41,467 nt of DNA from Candidatus Aphodousia gallistercoris. GTDB taxonomy: Bacteria > Pseudomonadota > Gammaproteobacteria > Burkholderiales > Burkholderiaceae_F. Under the pieces are notes generated by a model. The model saw only the letters and a program-made list of their open reading frames with translations. It was not told where the DNA came from and did no database searches. How positions within the stretch are numbered: the first letter of the stretch is position 1; every line of letters starts with the position of its first letter. A program made the position numbers and the translations under genes. The stretch spans positions 1 to 41,467 of the forward strand of contig DVNT01000054.1 in the NCBI GenBank assembly GCA_018714185.1. Reading direction: 5' to 3'. Of this stretch, positions 20,515-29,404 are shown in pieces.

Positions 20515-20604
20515 CGACGTTTGAAAAACTTCCCACAAAAATGTCAGAAAGCGAAATCCATAGCGCTGAATTATCGCATATTGGGAAAGGCTTTTTACTA
20601 TTAT

Positions 20605-20648
20605 TCACGACTATAATTCGTGACAAAAAGATGCTGGTAATCTGTTAT
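20605..20648 (+). promoter_or_regulatory. Divergent control region of secA and the DciA-like gene
   Basis: An inverted repeat TCACGA/TCGTGA (20605-20610 and 20618-20623, 7-bp spacer) lies midway between the two divergent genes. It overlaps GTGACA (20620-20625), which with TGTTAT (20643-20648) and a 17-bp spacer makes a candidate rightward promoter. On the other strand TTGTCA occurs in the same place. This looks like a shared operator; the regulator is unknown. Confidence 0.35.
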
Positions 20649-20686
20649 CCTCTTTTTCGGACTCCCCGACTACTCAAGGATTCGCC

Positions 20687-21139
20687 ATGTACGGACTCGA
20701 AGATATCGGCAAACTGATCGTTTCAGTAGACAAGGACTCGCCGCTAAAAATGCAAATGCTCGCGGTGCGCCTGAAAAACATTTTGGAGGGGGCTTGCCGC
20801 AAACGGGGCTTTAATATCAATTTTCACGACTGTGTCCATGTAGAGTGCTCGCCGCGCGGCATCGTCATCAACACAACGACAGCCAGCCTGGCAAACCGCC
20901 TCAAGCAAATCCGGCCTACATTGGATAAGGCCCTGTTTGATCATGGCATTCATTTGCCGATTGAAGCTATCCGCAGCGGCAAGATCCAAACTTTGCCGAA
21001 TTTAGATCCTTACCCGCAAGACGCTCCTCGGATCGCCCCTGCCGGCGCCTCCGATGCCGTCTATGCCAACGCCATGAAGGCACAGGACCCGGACGTAAAA
21101 AAAGCGCTCGAGCAACTGGCCCAAGCGCTTGCGCACTAA
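20687..21139 (+). CDS. DUF721 (DciA-like) protein
   Basis: 150-residue cytoplasmic protein. The central part (about residues 20-100) has the DUF721 pattern: a helix, then short strands (VHVECSPRGIVINTTTASLANRLKQIRPTL type, in pieces) with the conserved small-residue/Leu spacing. DUF721 includes DciA, the loader of the replicative helicase DnaB in most bacteria without DnaC. In Burkholderiales a DUF721 gene commonly lies between lpxC and secA, as here, which supports the call. The C-terminal 50 residues look disordered, then end in a helix. It is divergent from secA and converges with lpxC, leaving an 8-bp gap. Confidence 0.65.
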   Translation: MYGLEDIGKLIVSVDKDSPLKMQMLAVRLKNILEGACRKRGFNINFHDCVHVECSPRGIVINTTTASLANRLKQIRPTLDKALFDHGIHLPIEAIRSGKIQTLPNLDPYPQDAPRIAPAGASDAVYANAMKAQDPDVKKALEQLAQALAH

Positions 21140-21147
21140 CCGTTCTG

Positions 21148-22059
21148 CTATAAGGCAAAAGCCCTCTCGAAAGAGAAGTCCACCGGGGCGGGTTTATCCT
21201 CAAACGTAGCCCATTCCCAAGCCGTCGAATCGGCCAGCAAGGCACGCAACAAGTGGTTATTGAGGCCATGCCCGGACTTGTGCGCGCTGTAGCTTGCCAA
21301 AAGCGGATGACCTAAAACGTAAAGGTCTCCCATGGCGTCGAGGATTTTGTGTTTGACAAACTCATCCTGGCCGCGCAAGCCTTCCGGATTGAGCACATGA
21401 AACTCATCCATGACAACGGCATTTTCAAGCGTTCCGCCCTGTGCGAGCCCGATTGAGCGCAGCATCTCCACGTCCTGCACAAAGCCGAAGGTGCGAGCAC
21501 GGCTTACGGCTGCTGCATACGTGTCCTTGGCAAAGTCCACCTCAGCATACTGCAGCGTGCTGTCGATGGCCGGATGACCGAATTGGATGGAAAAGGATAA
21601 CTTGAAGCCCTCGTGCGGCTCAAGCTTGGCCCACTTGTCCCCATCCTGCACCATGACAGGCTTGAGGATGCGCACAAAACGCTTAGGTGCGTCCTGCTCC
21701 ACAATGCCGGCGGCTTGGATTAAGAAGACAAAGCTGGCTCCCGAACCGTCCATGATGGGAATTTCCGGAGCATCCACATCCACGTAACAGTTGTCAATGC
21801 CCAAGCCATTGAGGGCACTCATCAAGTGCTCAATGGTGGAGATCTTGACCGGTCCCTCGTTAAGCGTGGTTGCCATACGGGTATCATTGACACGCGTAGC
21901 TTCAGCCGGCATCACCACCGGCGGCGTCAAGTCGATTCGGGTAAACACAACCCCGGTACCGGGCTGAGCAGGCCGCAGGCTCAAATGAACCTTGCGGCCG
22001 GAATGCAGTCCGATGCCGACCGTGTTAACAACACTTTTAAGCGTTCGTTGTTTAAGCAT
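21148..22059 (-). CDS. lpxC: UDP-3-O-acyl-N-acetylglucosamine deacetylase
   Basis: Zinc amidase for the committed step of lipid A synthesis in the cytoplasm. The 303 residues have normal length. Zinc ligands are His78 in [10 protein letters not shown] and the His/Asp pair of [10 protein letters not shown] near residues 236-242; the general base region is IPIMDGSG. A His near the end (HKSGHGLNN) is the second catalytic residue. It starts 6 bp after the ftsZ stop with a weak ribosome-binding site, so it is probably coupled to ftsZ and is the last gene of the dcw transcript. Confidence 0.97.
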   Translation of the reverse strand: MLKQRTLKSVVNTVGIGLHSGRKVHLSLRPAQPGTGVVFTRIDLTPPVVMPAEATRVNDTRMATTLNEGPVKISTIEHLMSALNGLGIDNCYVDVDAPEIPIMDGSGASFVFLIQAAGIVEQDAPKRFVRILKPVMVQDGDKWAKLEPHEGFKLSFSIQFGHPAIDSTLQYAEVDFAKDTYAAAVSRARTFGFVQDVEMLRSIGLAQGGTLENAVVMDEFHVLNPEGLRGQDEFVKHKILDAMGDLYVLGHPLLASYSAHKSGHGLNNHLLRALLADSTAWEWATFEDKPAPVDFSFERAFAL

Positions 22060-22065
22060 CAGCGA

Positions 22066-23385
22066 CTACTTGTTGTCTCGACGAATAGACCACCAGCCGG
22101 CTTGAGGCCAATCGCGGGCAGGATTGTCTTCGTCTTTCTTTTCTTCACTATTCGGGAATAAGTCAGGCGTGGGCTCGGGTTGAGGTTTAGCCTCAACATG
22201 AGCCGGACGCGCAGCCATGCCTTCCATGCCGGGAGCCCGCACCGGCTCCTTTGCCGGCATCTCAGGCGCGCCCATCGGGGCTTGAACAGGCTTAGTCGCT
22301 TGCGGCGTCGGCGGATTCCACGCCGCGGCAAACGGATCCGTCTTCGGCTTTTCCGCGGTCGAAGCGGGGCTGGCCGGACTCCATACCGGGCGCACCTCTT
22401 CTTTCTTTTCCAAGGCCGGAACCGCCCGTTCCTTGCCACCGTCCAATCCGGTAGCCACCACCGTCACACGCATGGAGTCGCCCATGCTGTCGTCGTAGGC
22501 AGAACCATAAATCACCTGAGCCCCCTTGGCGGTGAAATTGGTAATAATGTTCATCACCGTCTTGGTTTCCTTCATCTTCATGGTCTCTTCGCTGGCGGTG
22601 ATGTAGACCAAAACGCCTCGGGCTCCGTTCAGCGTTACGCCTTCCAAAAGCGGGCAAGCAACGGCATTTTCAGCGGCAATACGAGCCCGATCCGGTCCGG
22701 ATGCAATAGCCGAACCCATCATGGCGGTACCGCGTTCGCTCATGACCGTGCGCAAATCCTCAAAGTCCACGCCGATCAAGCCCGGCGTTTGAATGATTTC
22801 GGTAATGCCGGCGCACGCCTTAAACAACACATCATCGGCAGCGGCGAAGCACTCGCTCACGGAAGCATCCTCCCCGAGCTCGTCTTCGAGCTTGTCGTTC
22901 AAGATCACGATCTGGCTGTCAACGGCTTCTTTGAGTTTCACAAGGCCTTCCTCGGCGCGCTGCATCCGCAAGGCCCCTTCATAGCTAAAAGGCTTGGTAA
23001 CCACTGCCACCGTCAAAATGCCCATTTCACGGGCAATTTGGGCCACCACGGGAGCTGCCCCCGTACCGGTGCCGCCCCCCATGCCGGCGGTAATGAACAC
23101 CAGATTAGCCCCTTGCAAAAGTTCGCGGATGCGATCCTTGGCTTCAATAGCTGCCTGCTCGCCTACTTCGGGACGAGCCCCAGCACCCAAACCGGTTTTG
23201 CCGATTTGCAGCGTTGCATGAGCGCGCGAATGTGACAAAGCCGTATAGTCCGTATTAATCGCAATGAATTCAATACCTTGTGCACCGCGTTCAATCATGT
23301 GTTCAACCGCGTTACCACCACCGCCGCCAACACCGACCACTTTAATGACCGTTTGACGGGGATCGTCATTAAGAACTTCAAACAT
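22066..23385 (-). CDS. ftsZ: Cell division protein FtsZ (with atypical C-terminus)
   Basis: Tubulin-like GTPase that forms the Z ring. The 439 residues comprise a normal GTPase core: GGGGNAVEHMI near 21, the tubulin signature GGGTGTGAA at 103-111, and the T7 loop NVDFEDL-like VDFEDLR region. A Pro/Ala-rich linker of about 100 residues follows. The last 20 residues (420-439) end DWPQAGWWSIRRDNK and lack the usual DIPAFLRKQ-like peptide that binds FtsA, ZipA, ZapD and MinC in other proteobacteria. Neither of the other reading frames restores it. GGAGG precedes the ATG, and a candidate promoter lies in the 157-bp gap to ftsA. Confidence 0.97.
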   Translation of the reverse strand: MFEVLNDDPRQTVIKVVGVGGGGGNAVEHMIERGAQGIEFIAINTDYTALSHSRAHATLQIGKTGLGAGARPEVGEQAAIEAKDRIRELLQGANLVFITAGMGGGTGTGAAPVVAQIAREMGILTVAVVTKPFSYEGALRMQRAEEGLVKLKEAVDSQIVILNDKLEDELGEDASVSECFAAADDVLFKACAGITEIIQTPGLIGVDFEDLRTVMSERGTAMMGSAIASGPDRARIAAENAVACPLLEGVTLNGARGVLVYITASEETMKMKETKTVMNIITNFTAKGAQVIYGSAYDDSMGDSMRVTVVATGLDGGKERAVPALEKKEEVRPVWSPASPASTAEKPKTDPFAAAWNPPTPQATKPVQAPMGAPEMPAKEPVRAPGMEGMAARPAHVEAKPQPEPTPDLFPNSEEKKDEDNPARDWPQAGWWSIRRDNK

Positions 23386-23414
23386 AGAAAATCAGCCTCC
23401 AATTCGATTTTGTA

Positions 23415-23443
23415 ATTATCGCTGATCGGAATCTTTTTGCCTA
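23415..23443 (-). promoter_or_regulatory. Candidate ftsZ promoter
   Basis: On the minus strand TAGGCA (23438-23443), a 17-bp spacer and GATAAT (23415-23420) lie about 30 bp before the ftsZ start. This would allow FtsZ and LpxC to be made independently of the upstream cluster. Confidence 0.45.
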
Positions 23444-23542
23444 GATTTTTCGGTAACTTTTTCTGCCAATCATGACGGGCTCGGCAACGACGCGCTTAGG
23501 ACAATCTCGGCAGTTTTCAACAAGCGCGGCGCTCTTTTAGGC

Positions 23543-24835
23543 TCAATACTGGCCGACGAAAAATTCCACCATGCCGCGTTTGGCGCGGGCAAGAAACGAA
23601 TTATCGGTCGTATCGGCCGTATCTTCGGCATCTTCGCCCAAGCTAAAGCGTTTAGCCTCGTAGGCAATGAGCCCCATCACAACGGTCTCTTTGGGCGAAT
23701 TCAGGCCGATACAAGCATCCCCGTTATAAAGTGAGCGGCCGAGCCGGGTGCTGAAGGTATAGCGCCAGGGGCCGGGCACCACGGATGAGAAAAGCTCGGT
23801 AATGCCCATCATGATTGCTGTTCCGCCCGTCAGCACGGTGCCTCCCGGCAAACGGTTTTTCGGTGCATCCGAGACAAGCGTATACCAACCGTCCTTATAT
23901 AAAAGGCGGCCGATTTCGTTATAAAGTTGCAACACTTCGTAGGCGGCAATCTGCGAAAGCTCGTACTTGGAGTACTTGCGTCCGCCTTCTTCCAAAGGTG
24001 CTTTGTACAAAATAACGTCTTTATGTTCGGGCAAACAATTTAAGTCCAAGCGAAGCTTGATTTCCTCGGCCTGCTTCATGCTGCAGTGCAAGTAGCCGGC
24101 CAAGCGTTCGGTAATTTTCTTCCCACCGTAAGCAATGGTGTGGGTAAAACGGGGGCTGCCGCCTTTAAAGACCACAATATCGGTCGTCCCTGCCCCGATA
24201 TCGATGAGCACCACCCCGTTTTGGCGCTCCTCTTCGGTCAAGGCGCCGTATCCGCTAGCCCACGCTTCGGGCAAAATACTGGAAATTTCCACCCCGCTGC
24301 GGCGGATGACTTTGAGCCGCATGGAAGCATTTAAGGCACTGGAAACCGCTGAATGCAAATGCGCCGAAATATTCGAGCCTTTTGCTTCAAGCAGGTTTTG
24401 TTCCGACTGCTCGTCGCGTTGGTTATCGAGCATGTAGTAGAGCAATTCCGATTTGATGAGAAAGGTTTCATCGGACTTTTGCACCGCGTCTTGGGCCATG
24501 GCCTTGACGGTCTGCATTTCGTTGAGCGTGGGATGGCGTCCCTTCAAGGGCAGGCTTGCAGTGGAATCCACCCCGACCAGGTACTTGCCGGAAATATTGG
24601 TAATGACTTCAGACACAGGCCGCCCGGCAATACGAAAGGCCTCGTCAAGCGCGCTATTGACCGAAGGCAGGGCATCTTCAACATTTGTGATGCAACCCTC
24701 ATGAATGGCCTGTGACTCCGAACGCCCCTGACCCAAAACACGAAAAGTCCCGTCCTTAGAAACCTCCGCAACCACGGCAAGCACTTTACTTGATCCGATA
24801 TCTAAAGCAGCGACGATCTTCTTGTTTTCTTTCAT
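23543..24835 (-). CDS. ftsA: Cell division protein FtsA
   Basis: Actin-like ATPase that ties FtsZ filaments to the inner membrane and recruits later division proteins. The 430 residues begin with the phosphate-1 loop ALDIGSSKV at 10-18. VLIDIGAGTTD near residue 207 is phosphate-2, and LTGGTAIMMG near 345 is the adenosine motif. The final helix (FLARAKRGMVEFFVGQY) is amphipathic and fits the membrane-targeting sequence. The mRNA before ATG 24835 is U-rich with no Shine-Dalgarno sequence, which may keep FtsA well below FtsZ. It lies 137 bp after ftsQ. Confidence 0.97.
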   Translation of the reverse strand: MKENKKIVAALDIGSSKVLAVVAEVSKDGTFRVLGQGRSESQAIHEGCITNVEDALPSVNSALDEAFRIAGRPVSEVITNISGKYLVGVDSTASLPLKGRHPTLNEMQTVKAMAQDAVQKSDETFLIKSELLYYMLDNQRDEQSEQNLLEAKGSNISAHLHSAVSSALNASMRLKVIRRSGVEISSILPEAWASGYGALTEEERQNGVVLIDIGAGTTDIVVFKGGSPRFTHTIAYGGKKITERLAGYLHCSMKQAEEIKLRLDLNCLPEHKDVILYKAPLEEGGRKYSKYELSQIAAYEVLQLYNEIGRLLYKDGWYTLVSDAPKNRLPGGTVLTGGTAIMMGITELFSSVVPGPWRYTFSTRLGRSLYNGDACIGLNSPKETVVMGLIAYEAKRFSLGEDAEDTADTTDNSFLARAKRGMVEFFVGQY

Positions 24836-24887
24836 AAAAATGCAAAAAAATGTTCGAAACGGTTAGCGTCTTGCCGGCACCCTCCGC

Positions 24888-24914
24888 AGATCTTTTCTGC
24901 AAAGGAAAAGATCT
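24888..24914 (-). promoter_or_regulatory. Hairpin between ftsQ and ftsA
   Basis: A perfect 10-bp stem (24888-24897 with 24905-24914, 7-nt loop) in the ftsQ-ftsA gap. A second, smaller stem AAGCT/AGCTT with a five-base loop lies at 24948-24962, right after ftsQ. No proper U-tract follows the larger one. Possible attenuation or mRNA processing site. Confidence 0.4.
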
Positions 24915-24972
24915 CGCGCTACGCACATAGGATCGGGCGCAGCATTTAAGCTAAAAAAGCTTCCCCACGCGC

Positions 24973-25788
24973 TTAGGGCAAGCGATTGGACTCTGCAATC
25001 GCCTCTGCGGCTCGCCTGCGCGTTGCTTGAGATTTGTATCGTTGTAGGCTTTGTTCAGGCAGCGTAGCCGAAAAAGCCAACTCGTACCGTGCATCAATGC
25101 TTGAGGGCGGCCCTTGCATCAGCTTAACGACATCGGGATATTGTACGATAACCACGCCGAAACGATCTTCGAGCGTCCAGCCTTCCTGCTCAACCCCCAA
25201 TTCGATGCGGGTCGGCGGTATTTGATCTCCGGCAATAGCCACGGCCCAACTGTCACGCTCTGACACGCTTACTTCCGTCACGCGAGCTTTGGGCATCACC
25301 ACCTGCAGCATCCGGCTAAAACGCCGATAACGACGCGTTACCTCGTCCACCATATCGGCGCGACCGAAAAATTCCGGTAACGACAAGGGATTATCCACTT
25401 CTTCCGGATTGGCAGCAAAAAGCTTGCCTTCGACTGAAACCAGCCGCCCGTCTTCCCAAAGCGCCAAAGGCTTGTACTCGCGGATTTCAATATTGATCGC
25501 ATCCGGCCAAACCTTGCGCACATTGACACTTTTCACCCAAGGGGCCTTCAGAGCCGCCTCGCGAATGGCATTCATGTCAATGTTGAAAAAATTCCCGTAC
25601 GTGGTCGTCCCCAGCGCCCGGCGGAAAGCCACAGGCGAAATATGCTTAATTTCCCCAGTGAGCTCTACCGATTGAATCTCAAAATAAGACAAAAAATACC
25701 GGGGGAAGCTGCTAACGGCAACCGCAGCCAGCAGCAGCAACACGGCCAACAAGACCAGAAACCGGCGGATAATCCTTTTAACGTTCAC
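24973..25788 (-). CDS. ftsQ: Cell division protein FtsQ
   Basis: Bitopic inner-membrane division protein that joins FtsL and FtsB and controls septal synthesis. The 271 residues have a short basic cytoplasmic tail (1-9), one membrane span at about 10-29, and a periplasmic POTRA domain from ~35 (YFEIQSVELTGEIKHIS...). The FtsQ/DivIB beta domain follows, with the WPDAINIEIREYKPLALW stretch. The start is GTG at 25788, 3 bp after ddl, with only a poor ribosome-binding site, so it probably depends on ddl translation. The gap to ftsA is unusually long for this cluster. Confidence 0.93.
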   Translation of the reverse strand: MNVKRIIRRFLVLLAVLLLLAAVAVSSFPRYFLSYFEIQSVELTGEIKHISPVAFRRALGTTTYGNFFNIDMNAIREAALKAPWVKSVNVRKVWPDAINIEIREYKPLALWEDGRLVSVEGKLFAANPEEVDNPLSLPEFFGRADMVDEVTRRYRRFSRMLQVVMPKARVTEVSVSERDSWAVAIAGDQIPPTRIELGVEQEGWTLEDRFGVVIVQYPDVVKLMQGPPSSIDARYELAFSATLPEQSLQRYKSQATRRRAAEAIAESNRLP

Positions 25789-25791
25789 GCT

Positions 25792-26757
25792 TTAACGCTT
25801 GCCGTCCAATGCGGCCTCTGAGAGCACGCTCAAAACCAAATCCTGGTAGCTCATACCGACAGCCTTCGCCGCAAGCGGTACCAAGGAGTGAGCGGTCATG
25901 CCGGGCGAGGTATTCATTTCAAGCAGCATAAAGCGACCGTCTTCAGTGAGCATCAGGTCAATGCGACTCCAGCCGCGGCCGCCCAACGCATGGTAAGCCT
26001 TCACGCAAGTACGGCTGATTTCTTCGGCCAAGTCAGGCGGCAAGTCTGCCGGACAGTCATAGCGCACATCATTCGTGAAGTATTTGTTCTGATAATCGTA
26101 GTCGCCGTCAGGGGCCACGATTTCAATGATCGGCAACGCGCGGGCATTTTCCCCGCCTCCCAAAATCGCTACCGTCAGCTCGCGCCCGAAAACACGTTTC
26201 TCTACGAGCACCTGGGGATCCAGGTTACTGGCCTTGACCACGGCCTGCGCCAGCTCCTCTGCCGAGGCGTCTTTGAGCTTGGACAAACCGATGCTTGAGC
26301 CTTCATGCGCCGGTTTGACAACAAGGTCACGCCCGAGTTGCTGAATCACAAAGTTCATGTCCGAATTTTTCGTCACGAGCATCCCGTTGGGAACCGGAAT
26401 ATTGGCAATGCGCCAAATGCGCTTGGTCATTACCTTATCGATCGCGATTGCGCTGGTTCTGACACCGGGCCCGGTGTAGGGAATGCCTAAATACTCCAAG
26501 ACGCCTTGAATCGTGCCGTCTTCGCCGAAACGGCCGTGCAACGCAATCATAGCCCGGTCGTATTGGCCTTTTTCCAATTCCGACAAGTCATCATCTTGAG
26601 GATCAAAGCGCGTCACATCCACGCCGGCATCAACCAACGCGTCATACACACCTTTGCCGCTCATCAGGGACACTTCCCTTTCGCTGGAGACACCCCCGGC
26701 AAGCAGCACGACCTTACCCAGCGAAGCCGGATCAATGTTTTTCTTCTCGGTTGACAT
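25792..26757 (-). CDS. ddl: D-alanine--D-alanine ligase
   Basis: ATP-grasp enzyme that joins two D-alanines for the MurF step. The 322-residue DdlB-type protein shows LAGGVSSEREVSLMSG near residue 18, HGRFGEDGTIQGVLE near 73 with the D-Ala/nucleotide-binding serine-loop region, and EMNTSPGMT near 278 with the metal-binding Glu/Asn. I chose ATG 26757, which shares one base with the murC stop (TGATG); an in-frame GTG one codon earlier is the alternative. Overlap on both sides indicates coupled expression with murC and ftsQ. Confidence 0.96.
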   Translation of the reverse strand: MSTEKKNIDPASLGKVVLLAGGVSSEREVSLMSGKGVYDALVDAGVDVTRFDPQDDDLSELEKGQYDRAMIALHGRFGEDGTIQGVLEYLGIPYTGPGVRTSAIAIDKVMTKRIWRIANIPVPNGMLVTKNSDMNFVIQQLGRDLVVKPAHEGSSIGLSKLKDASAEELAQAVVKASNLDPQVLVEKRVFGRELTVAILGGGENARALPIIEIVAPDGDYDYQNKYFTNDVRYDCPADLPPDLAEEISRTCVKAYHALGGRGWSRIDLMLTEDGRFMLLEMNTSPGMTAHSLVPLAAKAVGMSYQDLVLSVLSEAALDGKR

Positions 26758-28169
26758 CACTTTTCCTCTTTTTCTTGAATACGTTTAGAGAGCTCGACCA
26801 AGCGGGCAGGCACGCTGCCCACGCTGCCGGCTCCCATGGTCACTACCACGTCCTTATCCCGAGCCAGTTTCATAATGGCCGCATCCATGTCGCTCGGCTT
26901 ATCCACAAACACGAGCTCGGTTTGCCCGATCAGCCGGATGGCCCGGGCCAAGCTTCTGCCGTCGGCACCGACAATCGGAGCCTCCCCGGCCGGGTAGACA
27001 TCGGCAAGCACCAATGCCTGAACGCCCGAGAGAACCTTGACAAAATCCTCAAAGCAATCGCGCGTTCTCGTATAGCGGTGAGGCTGGAAGGCAACTAGGA
27101 TACGGCGGCCGGGATAGGCGCCGCGAGCGGCCTGCAGCGTAGCCATCATCTCGTGCGGATGATGTCCGTAATCGTCGATTAACGTGAACGAGCCTCCGCC
27201 GGGCAGCGCAATTTCGCCGTACTGGCTAAAGCGGCGTCCCACTCCCTTAAAGTTTGCCAGGGCGGTCACGATGGCATCATCGGAAACATCGGCCAGCGTG
27301 GCAATGGCGATGGCTGCGAGCGCATTGCGGACATTATGCACGCCCGGCAAATTCAGCTTCACCGGCAACGGCTCGCGGTCCTTACGCAAAACCGTAAAAC
27401 TCATCTGCGTACCTTGAGCTTTGATATCGATGGCGCGCACATCCGCGTCAGCGCTAAGCCCATAGCTCACCACGTGGCGAGGCACGCGAGGCGCAATAGA
27501 GCGCACATTATCATCATCGATACACAAGACTGCACGCCCGTAAAACGGCAGGCGCGTTAAAAAGTCCACAAAGGCTTGCTTGAGCTTTTCGAAATCATGC
27601 CCGTAGGTGTCCATGTGATCGGCATCGATATTGGTCACCGCGGCGATCACCGGGCTCAAATACAGGAAAGAAGCATCGGACTCATCCGCTTCGGCAACCA
27701 AGTACTCGCCGCTGCCTAAGCGGGCATTCGCACCGGCCGAATTCAAGCGCCCGCCGATCACGAAGGTCGGATCCAAGCCGCCGGCAGCCAAAAGGCTAGC
27801 CACCAAGGAAGTCGTCGTGGTCTTTCCATGGGCTCCGGCAATGGCAATGCCGCTTCTAAAGCGCATCAGCTCGGCAAGCATGACGGCACGAGGCACAACG
27901 GGGATGCGATCCTTTCGGGCTTGAACGACTTCAGGATTGTCCGGCTTAATGGCCGAGGAAACCACCACGGCATCGGCTCCGATCACATTGCGGGCATCGT
28001 GCTCGTGGAAAATGGTCACGCCCAGCTTTTCCAAGCGCTGAGTCGCCGCATTATCAGCCAAATCCGAGCCGGTCACCCGATAACCCAAGGTCACCAACAC
28101 TTCGGCAATACCGTTCATTCCGGTGCCGCCGATGCCGACAAAGTGAATTCTGTTAATGGCAAATTTCAT
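26757..28169 (-). CDS. murC: UDP-N-acetylmuramate--L-alanine ligase
   Basis: Adds L-Ala to UDP-MurNAc, the first amino-acid ligation of the peptidoglycan stem. The 470 residues have the Mur ligase layout: N-terminal Rossmann domain (GIGGTGM at 12-18), P-loop GAHGKT at 112-117, and the C-terminal domain with DDYGHHP near 339. The ribosome-binding site AAGGAGA (28182-28188) is wholly inside a 10-bp hairpin and lies 12 nt from the ATG, so translation is probably regulated or slow. The stop overlaps ddl. A 127-bp gap separates it from murG. Confidence 0.97.
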   Translation of the reverse strand: MKFAINRIHFVGIGGTGMNGIAEVLVTLGYRVTGSDLADNAATQRLEKLGVTIFHEHDARNVIGADAVVVSSAIKPDNPEVVQARKDRIPVVPRAVMLAELMRFRSGIAIAGAHGKTTTTSLVASLLAAGGLDPTFVIGGRLNSAGANARLGSGEYLVAEADESDASFLYLSPVIAAVTNIDADHMDTYGHDFEKLKQAFVDFLTRLPFYGRAVLCIDDDNVRSIAPRVPRHVVSYGLSADADVRAIDIKAQGTQMSFTVLRKDREPLPVKLNLPGVHNVRNALAAIAIATLADVSDDAIVTALANFKGVGRRFSQYGEIALPGGGSFTLIDDYGHHPHEMMATLQAARGAYPGRRILVAFQPHRYTRTRDCFEDFVKVLSGVQALVLADVYPAGEAPIVGADGRSLARAIRLIGQTELVFVDKPSDMDAAIMKLARDKDVVVTMGAGSVGSVPARLVELSKRIQEKEEK

Positions 28170-28181
28170 AAGAAAATGGGC

Positions 28182-28208
28182 TCTCCTTTTTAACTGGTAA
28201 AAAGGAGA
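28182..28208 (-). promoter_or_regulatory. Hairpin sequestering the murC ribosome-binding site
   Basis: TCTCCTTTTT (28199-28208 on the mRNA strand) pairs perfectly with AAAAAGGAGA (28182-28191) around a 7-nt loop. The second arm is the only Shine-Dalgarno sequence of murC, 12 nt before the start codon. When folded, ribosome access would be blocked. Confidence 0.6.
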
Positions 28209-28296
28209 TTTTGTTCCTATTGCAATGAATCTTTAATACTAGACGATTCTCGAAAAAATGACCTAAAATCGCGAGCTATTTTTTCCGGCTGCAAGC

Positions 28297-29394
28297 TTAC
28301 GAGCTCTGAGCGTTCGCTAGCCGCTCAATGGTGTCGGCCACGGTCCGGGCCGCCCCCCGGTGCGACAAAGCCCTCGCGTGGGAAGCCATCTCAACGAGCG
28401 AGTCACGAGTTAGGCCGGCCAAGCGGTCGTGAAGCGATTGCGCGGTCAAGTCTTTTTGTGCGAGCAAAATGCCGGCCCCGTGCGACTGCATGTAAAGCGC
28501 GTTGCCCATCTGGTGCTGGGTCGTAGAGACCACAAAAGGCACCAAAATAGCCGGTATCCCGCCGGCCGTGAGTTCACTGACCGATGTCGCCCCGGCACGG
28601 CAGACAACCACATCGGCCCAGGCATAGGCCGCTGCCATATCCTCAATAAAGGCCACCACTTCGGCTTGGATACCAAGCCGGGCATAGAGGGCTTTTACCT
28701 CATCGACCGATTTTTTCCCGCACTGGTGAACGACTTCCGGACGATCGGCTTCGTCAAACAAAGCCAGGGCTTGCGGCACGGTGTCATTTAACACCTTTGC
28801 TCCCAGGGAGCCGCCGAAAACCAGAAGCTTTAACTTTCCGCTGCGTCCTTCGTAGCGTTCTGCAGGCTCCGGCAACGCCAAGATTTCCTCGCGCACGGGA
28901 TTGCCCGAAACAACCGCTTTGGCCCCGGCGCGGCGAGCACATTCGCCGTCGAATCCGCACATCACGGCGGCTGTCCAAGGCATCACCGCGCGCACGCTCA
29001 TGAGGCTGCCGGCATCACAATTCATCATAATCAGGGGCTTGCCCCGGCTTCTGGCGCCAAATGCCGCCGGAACGGCAATGTAACCTCCCGTGGAAAAAAG
29101 CGCGTCGGCCTCGCGCTCATGCACCAGGCGCCTTGCCGTAAAACAGGCTTTGATCAGTTTAAAGGCTCCGCCGATCATGTGACCGAGCCCTTTGCCGCGC
29201 ATCCCCGTAAAATCCAGTGCGTCAAACTCAATGTGGCGATCCCGCACAAGGCGCCCTTCCATGCCTACCGGCGTTCCGATCCAAGAGACCGTCCAGCCGC
29301 GCTTTTGCATTTCCCGGGCAACGGCCAACCCCGGCATGACGTGTCCGCCCGTACCGGCGGCTGCGATAATTAGATGTTTGCGTTGGGTACTCAC
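28297..29394 (-). CDS. murG: Undecaprenyldiphospho-muramoylpentapeptide beta-N-acetylglucosaminyltransferase
   Basis: Peripheral GT28 glycosyltransferase on the inner face of the membrane; it adds GlcNAc to lipid I to make lipid II. The 365 residues have the signature GTGGHVMPG at 14-22, the second G loop FGGSLGAKVLN near 195 and the donor-binding CRAGATSVSEL near 262. The start is GTG at 29394, preceded by AGGAGA that contains the ftsW stop codon (TAGGAG). Gap to ftsW 10 bp. Confidence 0.97.
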   Translation of the reverse strand: MSTQRKHLIIAAAGTGGHVMPGLAVAREMQKRGWTVSWIGTPVGMEGRLVRDRHIEFDALDFTGMRGKGLGHMIGGAFKLIKACFTARRLVHEREADALFSTGGYIAVPAAFGARSRGKPLIMMNCDAGSLMSVRAVMPWTAAVMCGFDGECARRAGAKAVVSGNPVREEILALPEPAERYEGRSGKLKLLVFGGSLGAKVLNDTVPQALALFDEADRPEVVHQCGKKSVDEVKALYARLGIQAEVVAFIEDMAAAYAWADVVVCRAGATSVSELTAGGIPAILVPFVVSTTQHQMGNALYMQSHGAGILLAQKDLTAQSLHDRLAGLTRDSLVEMASHARALSHRGAARTVADTIERLANAQSS

Positions 29395-29404
29395 GGATTC
29401 TCTC

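Noticed and set aside
22059-22439. Alternative frame over the 3' end of ftsZ as a frameshifted normal tail
   Set aside because: Neither other frame encodes a DIPAFLR-like peptide, so a simple frameshift does not explain the unusual FtsZ end.
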